Of a DNA stretch of 64,000 nucleotides, positions 62,829 to 64,000 are shown piece after piece. A program made the translations under genes and the position numbers. The stretch's first letter is position 1. The number at the start of each line of letters is the position of its first letter. The notes under the pieces are model-generated. The model did no database searches, was not told where the DNA came from, and worked only from the letters and a program-made list of their open reading frames with translations. The DNA is taken from assembly GCA_900314525.1 (NCBI GenBank), contig OMVN01000001.1:1-64000 (forward strand), written 5' to 3'. The DNA comes from an uncultured Eubacteriales bacterium. Lineage in GTDB: Bacteria; Bacillota; Clostridia; Lachnospirales; Lachnospiraceae.

Positions 62829-64000
62829 CTAATTGTACCACATATAGTTGCTTATCACAACTTTTATCGACTTTGTCCCATTATACTCATTTATAACTGG
62901 ATAATACAATACTTTCATTTTTATATCGCATTCCATATTCTGAATCAGGTCATTAATTTTACTTTTGCCATAAAAATTCATAATATCATCAAAAAATTCA
63001 TCTTTATCCTTAAATAATGTAGCATCCGCCATGCTACCATTTTCACTTATAATTCGCATGCTTATAACATTATTATTTTTACCAAACACCCTAAATCTCT
63101 CAATCCTTTGTATTTTCTCTGCAAATACAGGCTTTTTGTTATTTGCCCCAAATGGTTCTAGCATATCAAGCTCTCCAATCAGCTTCATTGATATATATGA
63201 AAATGGCATATTTACATCTATCATAATTTCCTCATCATAAATATTTTCTGTCACATCATGGAAACTATTCATAATTTCTGTAAGCAGAGGCAGTTTATCG
63301 GCTTCTACTGATAATCCTGCTGCCATTTTATGTCCGCCAAACTTTGCAATAAGTTCTTCCCCATTTTCCTCTTTATATATTGAATTTGCCCTAATAAGCT
63401 CATCAATTATGCTATATCCTTCTATAGACCTTGCCGAACCTTTAAGCATCGTCTCTCCATCCGTAAGTGCGATGGCTGGCCTGTAATATTTTTCCTTAAT
63501 TCTGCCTGCAATTATTCCTGCCAGACTTTCATGACATCCTTTTAAATACACAATTATAATGCTATTATTATATAAACCTTCATTATCAATTATTTCAAAT
63601 GCATATTTTGAAAACTCCTCCGTCATATTCTTTCTTTCATCATTCAATGCTTTCAGATTTTCTGCCATCAACATAGCTTCCCCTTCATCCTTGCATCTGA
63701 ACAGTTTAAATGCCTTCATGGCACTTTCAAGTCTTCCACCAGAATTGATACATGGTCCAATTACAAATCCAATATGATATGATTTAATCTCCTTATCTGA
63801 CAACATATTCACTTCTATTAATTTCTTTAGTCCTAGGTTAGTTGTTCTGTTCACTTCCCTAAGACCATTTTTTGCAATTATCCTGTTCTCATCTTTTAAA
63901 GGAACAATGTCTCCTATGGTTCCAATTGCAGCAAACCCAAGATATTCCCTGAGGAAATCTTTTCTTTCTTTTTCATCTGGAATAAATCTTTCAGATACTG
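62829..64000 (-). CDS. recJ: Single-stranded-DNA exonuclease RecJ, C-terminal part (cut by the window edge)
   Basis: The frame stays open from the stop at 62829 to the window end, so about 389 C-terminal residues are seen. The conserved AAIGTIGDIVPLKDENR (63936-63886) matches the end of the RecJ DHH domain. ESLAGIIAGRIKEKYYRPAIAL and AKFGGHKMAAGLSVE are the DHHA1 region, where GGH is the family signature. An OB-fold-like tail follows. RecJ degrades single strands 5'-3' in recombination and mismatch repair. The N-terminal DHH motifs lie outside the window. An internal GTG near 63854 is not the real start. Confidence 0.93.
   Translation of the reverse strand, partial: VSERFIPDEKERKDFLREYLGFAAIGTIGDIVPLKDENRIIAKNGLREVNRTTNLGLKKLIEVNMLSDKEIKSYHIGFVIGPCINSGGRLESAMKAFKLFRCKDEGEAMLMAENLKALNDERKNMTEEFSKYAFEIIDNEGLYNNSIIIVYLKGCHESLAGIIAGRIKEKYYRPAIALTDGETMLKGSARSIEGYSIIDELIRANSIYKEENGEELIAKFGGHKMAAGLSVEADKLPLLTEIMNSFHDVTENIYDEEIMIDVNMPFSYISMKLIGELDMLEPFGANNKKPVFAEKIQRIERFRVFGKNNNVISMRIISENGSMADATLFKDKDEFFDDIMNFYGKSKINDLIQNMECDIKMKVLYYPVINEYNGTKSIKVVISNYMWYN

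Overview
The window reads as a chromosomal segment of an anaerobic, low-G+C, spore-lineage Firmicute, most likely a member of the Clostridia close to Lachnospiraceae. The evidence is AT-rich DNA, strong GGAGG-type ribosome binding sites with frequent TTG and GTG starts, sporulation genes (sigK, spoIIP, gpr, a cotH remnant), an anaerobic NTP reductase activase, a type IV pilus locus, and gene order shared with Bacillus subtilis. I see no rRNA, tRNA, CRISPR array, prophage or insertion sequence. The genus is inference.

Layout. 1-5.8 kb: minus-strand type IV pilus genes pilB-pilT-pilC and the first codons of a prepilin at the window edge, preceded by a Wzy-like ligase and a Kef-type antiporter. 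7-13.1 kb: a yrr-like block (ireB, ruvX, DUF1292, RNase J, YlbF, MltG-like stub, TrmR, U32/TrhP) ending in sigK. 13.2-21.2 kb: mtaB, an HPr-like gene, thiI-iscS, rsmE-prmA and a complete glgX. 21.3-26.3 kb: hrcA-grpE-dnaK-dnaJ under a perfect CIRCE operator. 26.3-29.4 kb: nrdG-dut, a large foldback element, and a cotH pseudogene with four lesions. 29.5-39.6 kb: spoIIP, gpr, rpsT, holA, comEC, a kinase/regulator/GerMN-lipoprotein trio, and comEA. The series comEA..comEC-holA-rpsT-gpr-spoIIP..hrcA-grpE-dnaK-dnaJ..prmA-rsmE..mtaB is the B. subtilis order with insertions, and lepA and hemN are absent.

39.7-45.1 kb: a DUF606 transporter and arginine genes argJ-argB-argD divergent from argG, with similar operator-like motifs in both promoter regions. 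45.2-49.2 kb: a CsbB-like glycosyltransferase followed by a GtrA-YfhO fusion, which looks like a compact surface glycosylation system. 49.3-54.4 kb: a minus-strand operon of a GlgX-like pseudoenzyme that has lost all three catalytic residues, a TraX-family membrane protein, a pyridoxamine kinase, Maf and a parvulin lipoprotein. 54.6-57.1 kb: a YkpA-type ABC-F protein and a PHP phosphoesterase. 57.1-62.2 kb: a six-gene pantothenate/CoA operon (DUF2520 reductase, panB, panC, panD, coaBC, coaX) with a roughly 130-nt leader. 62.2-64 kb: apt and the C-terminal part of recJ, cut by the window edge.

The points most worth a second look are the GlgX-like pseudoenzyme coupled to TraX, the 137-bp foldback after dut, the multiply broken cotH, the sigK start hairpin, the GtrA-YfhO fusion, the MtrAB-LpqB-like trio, and the pan operon leader.
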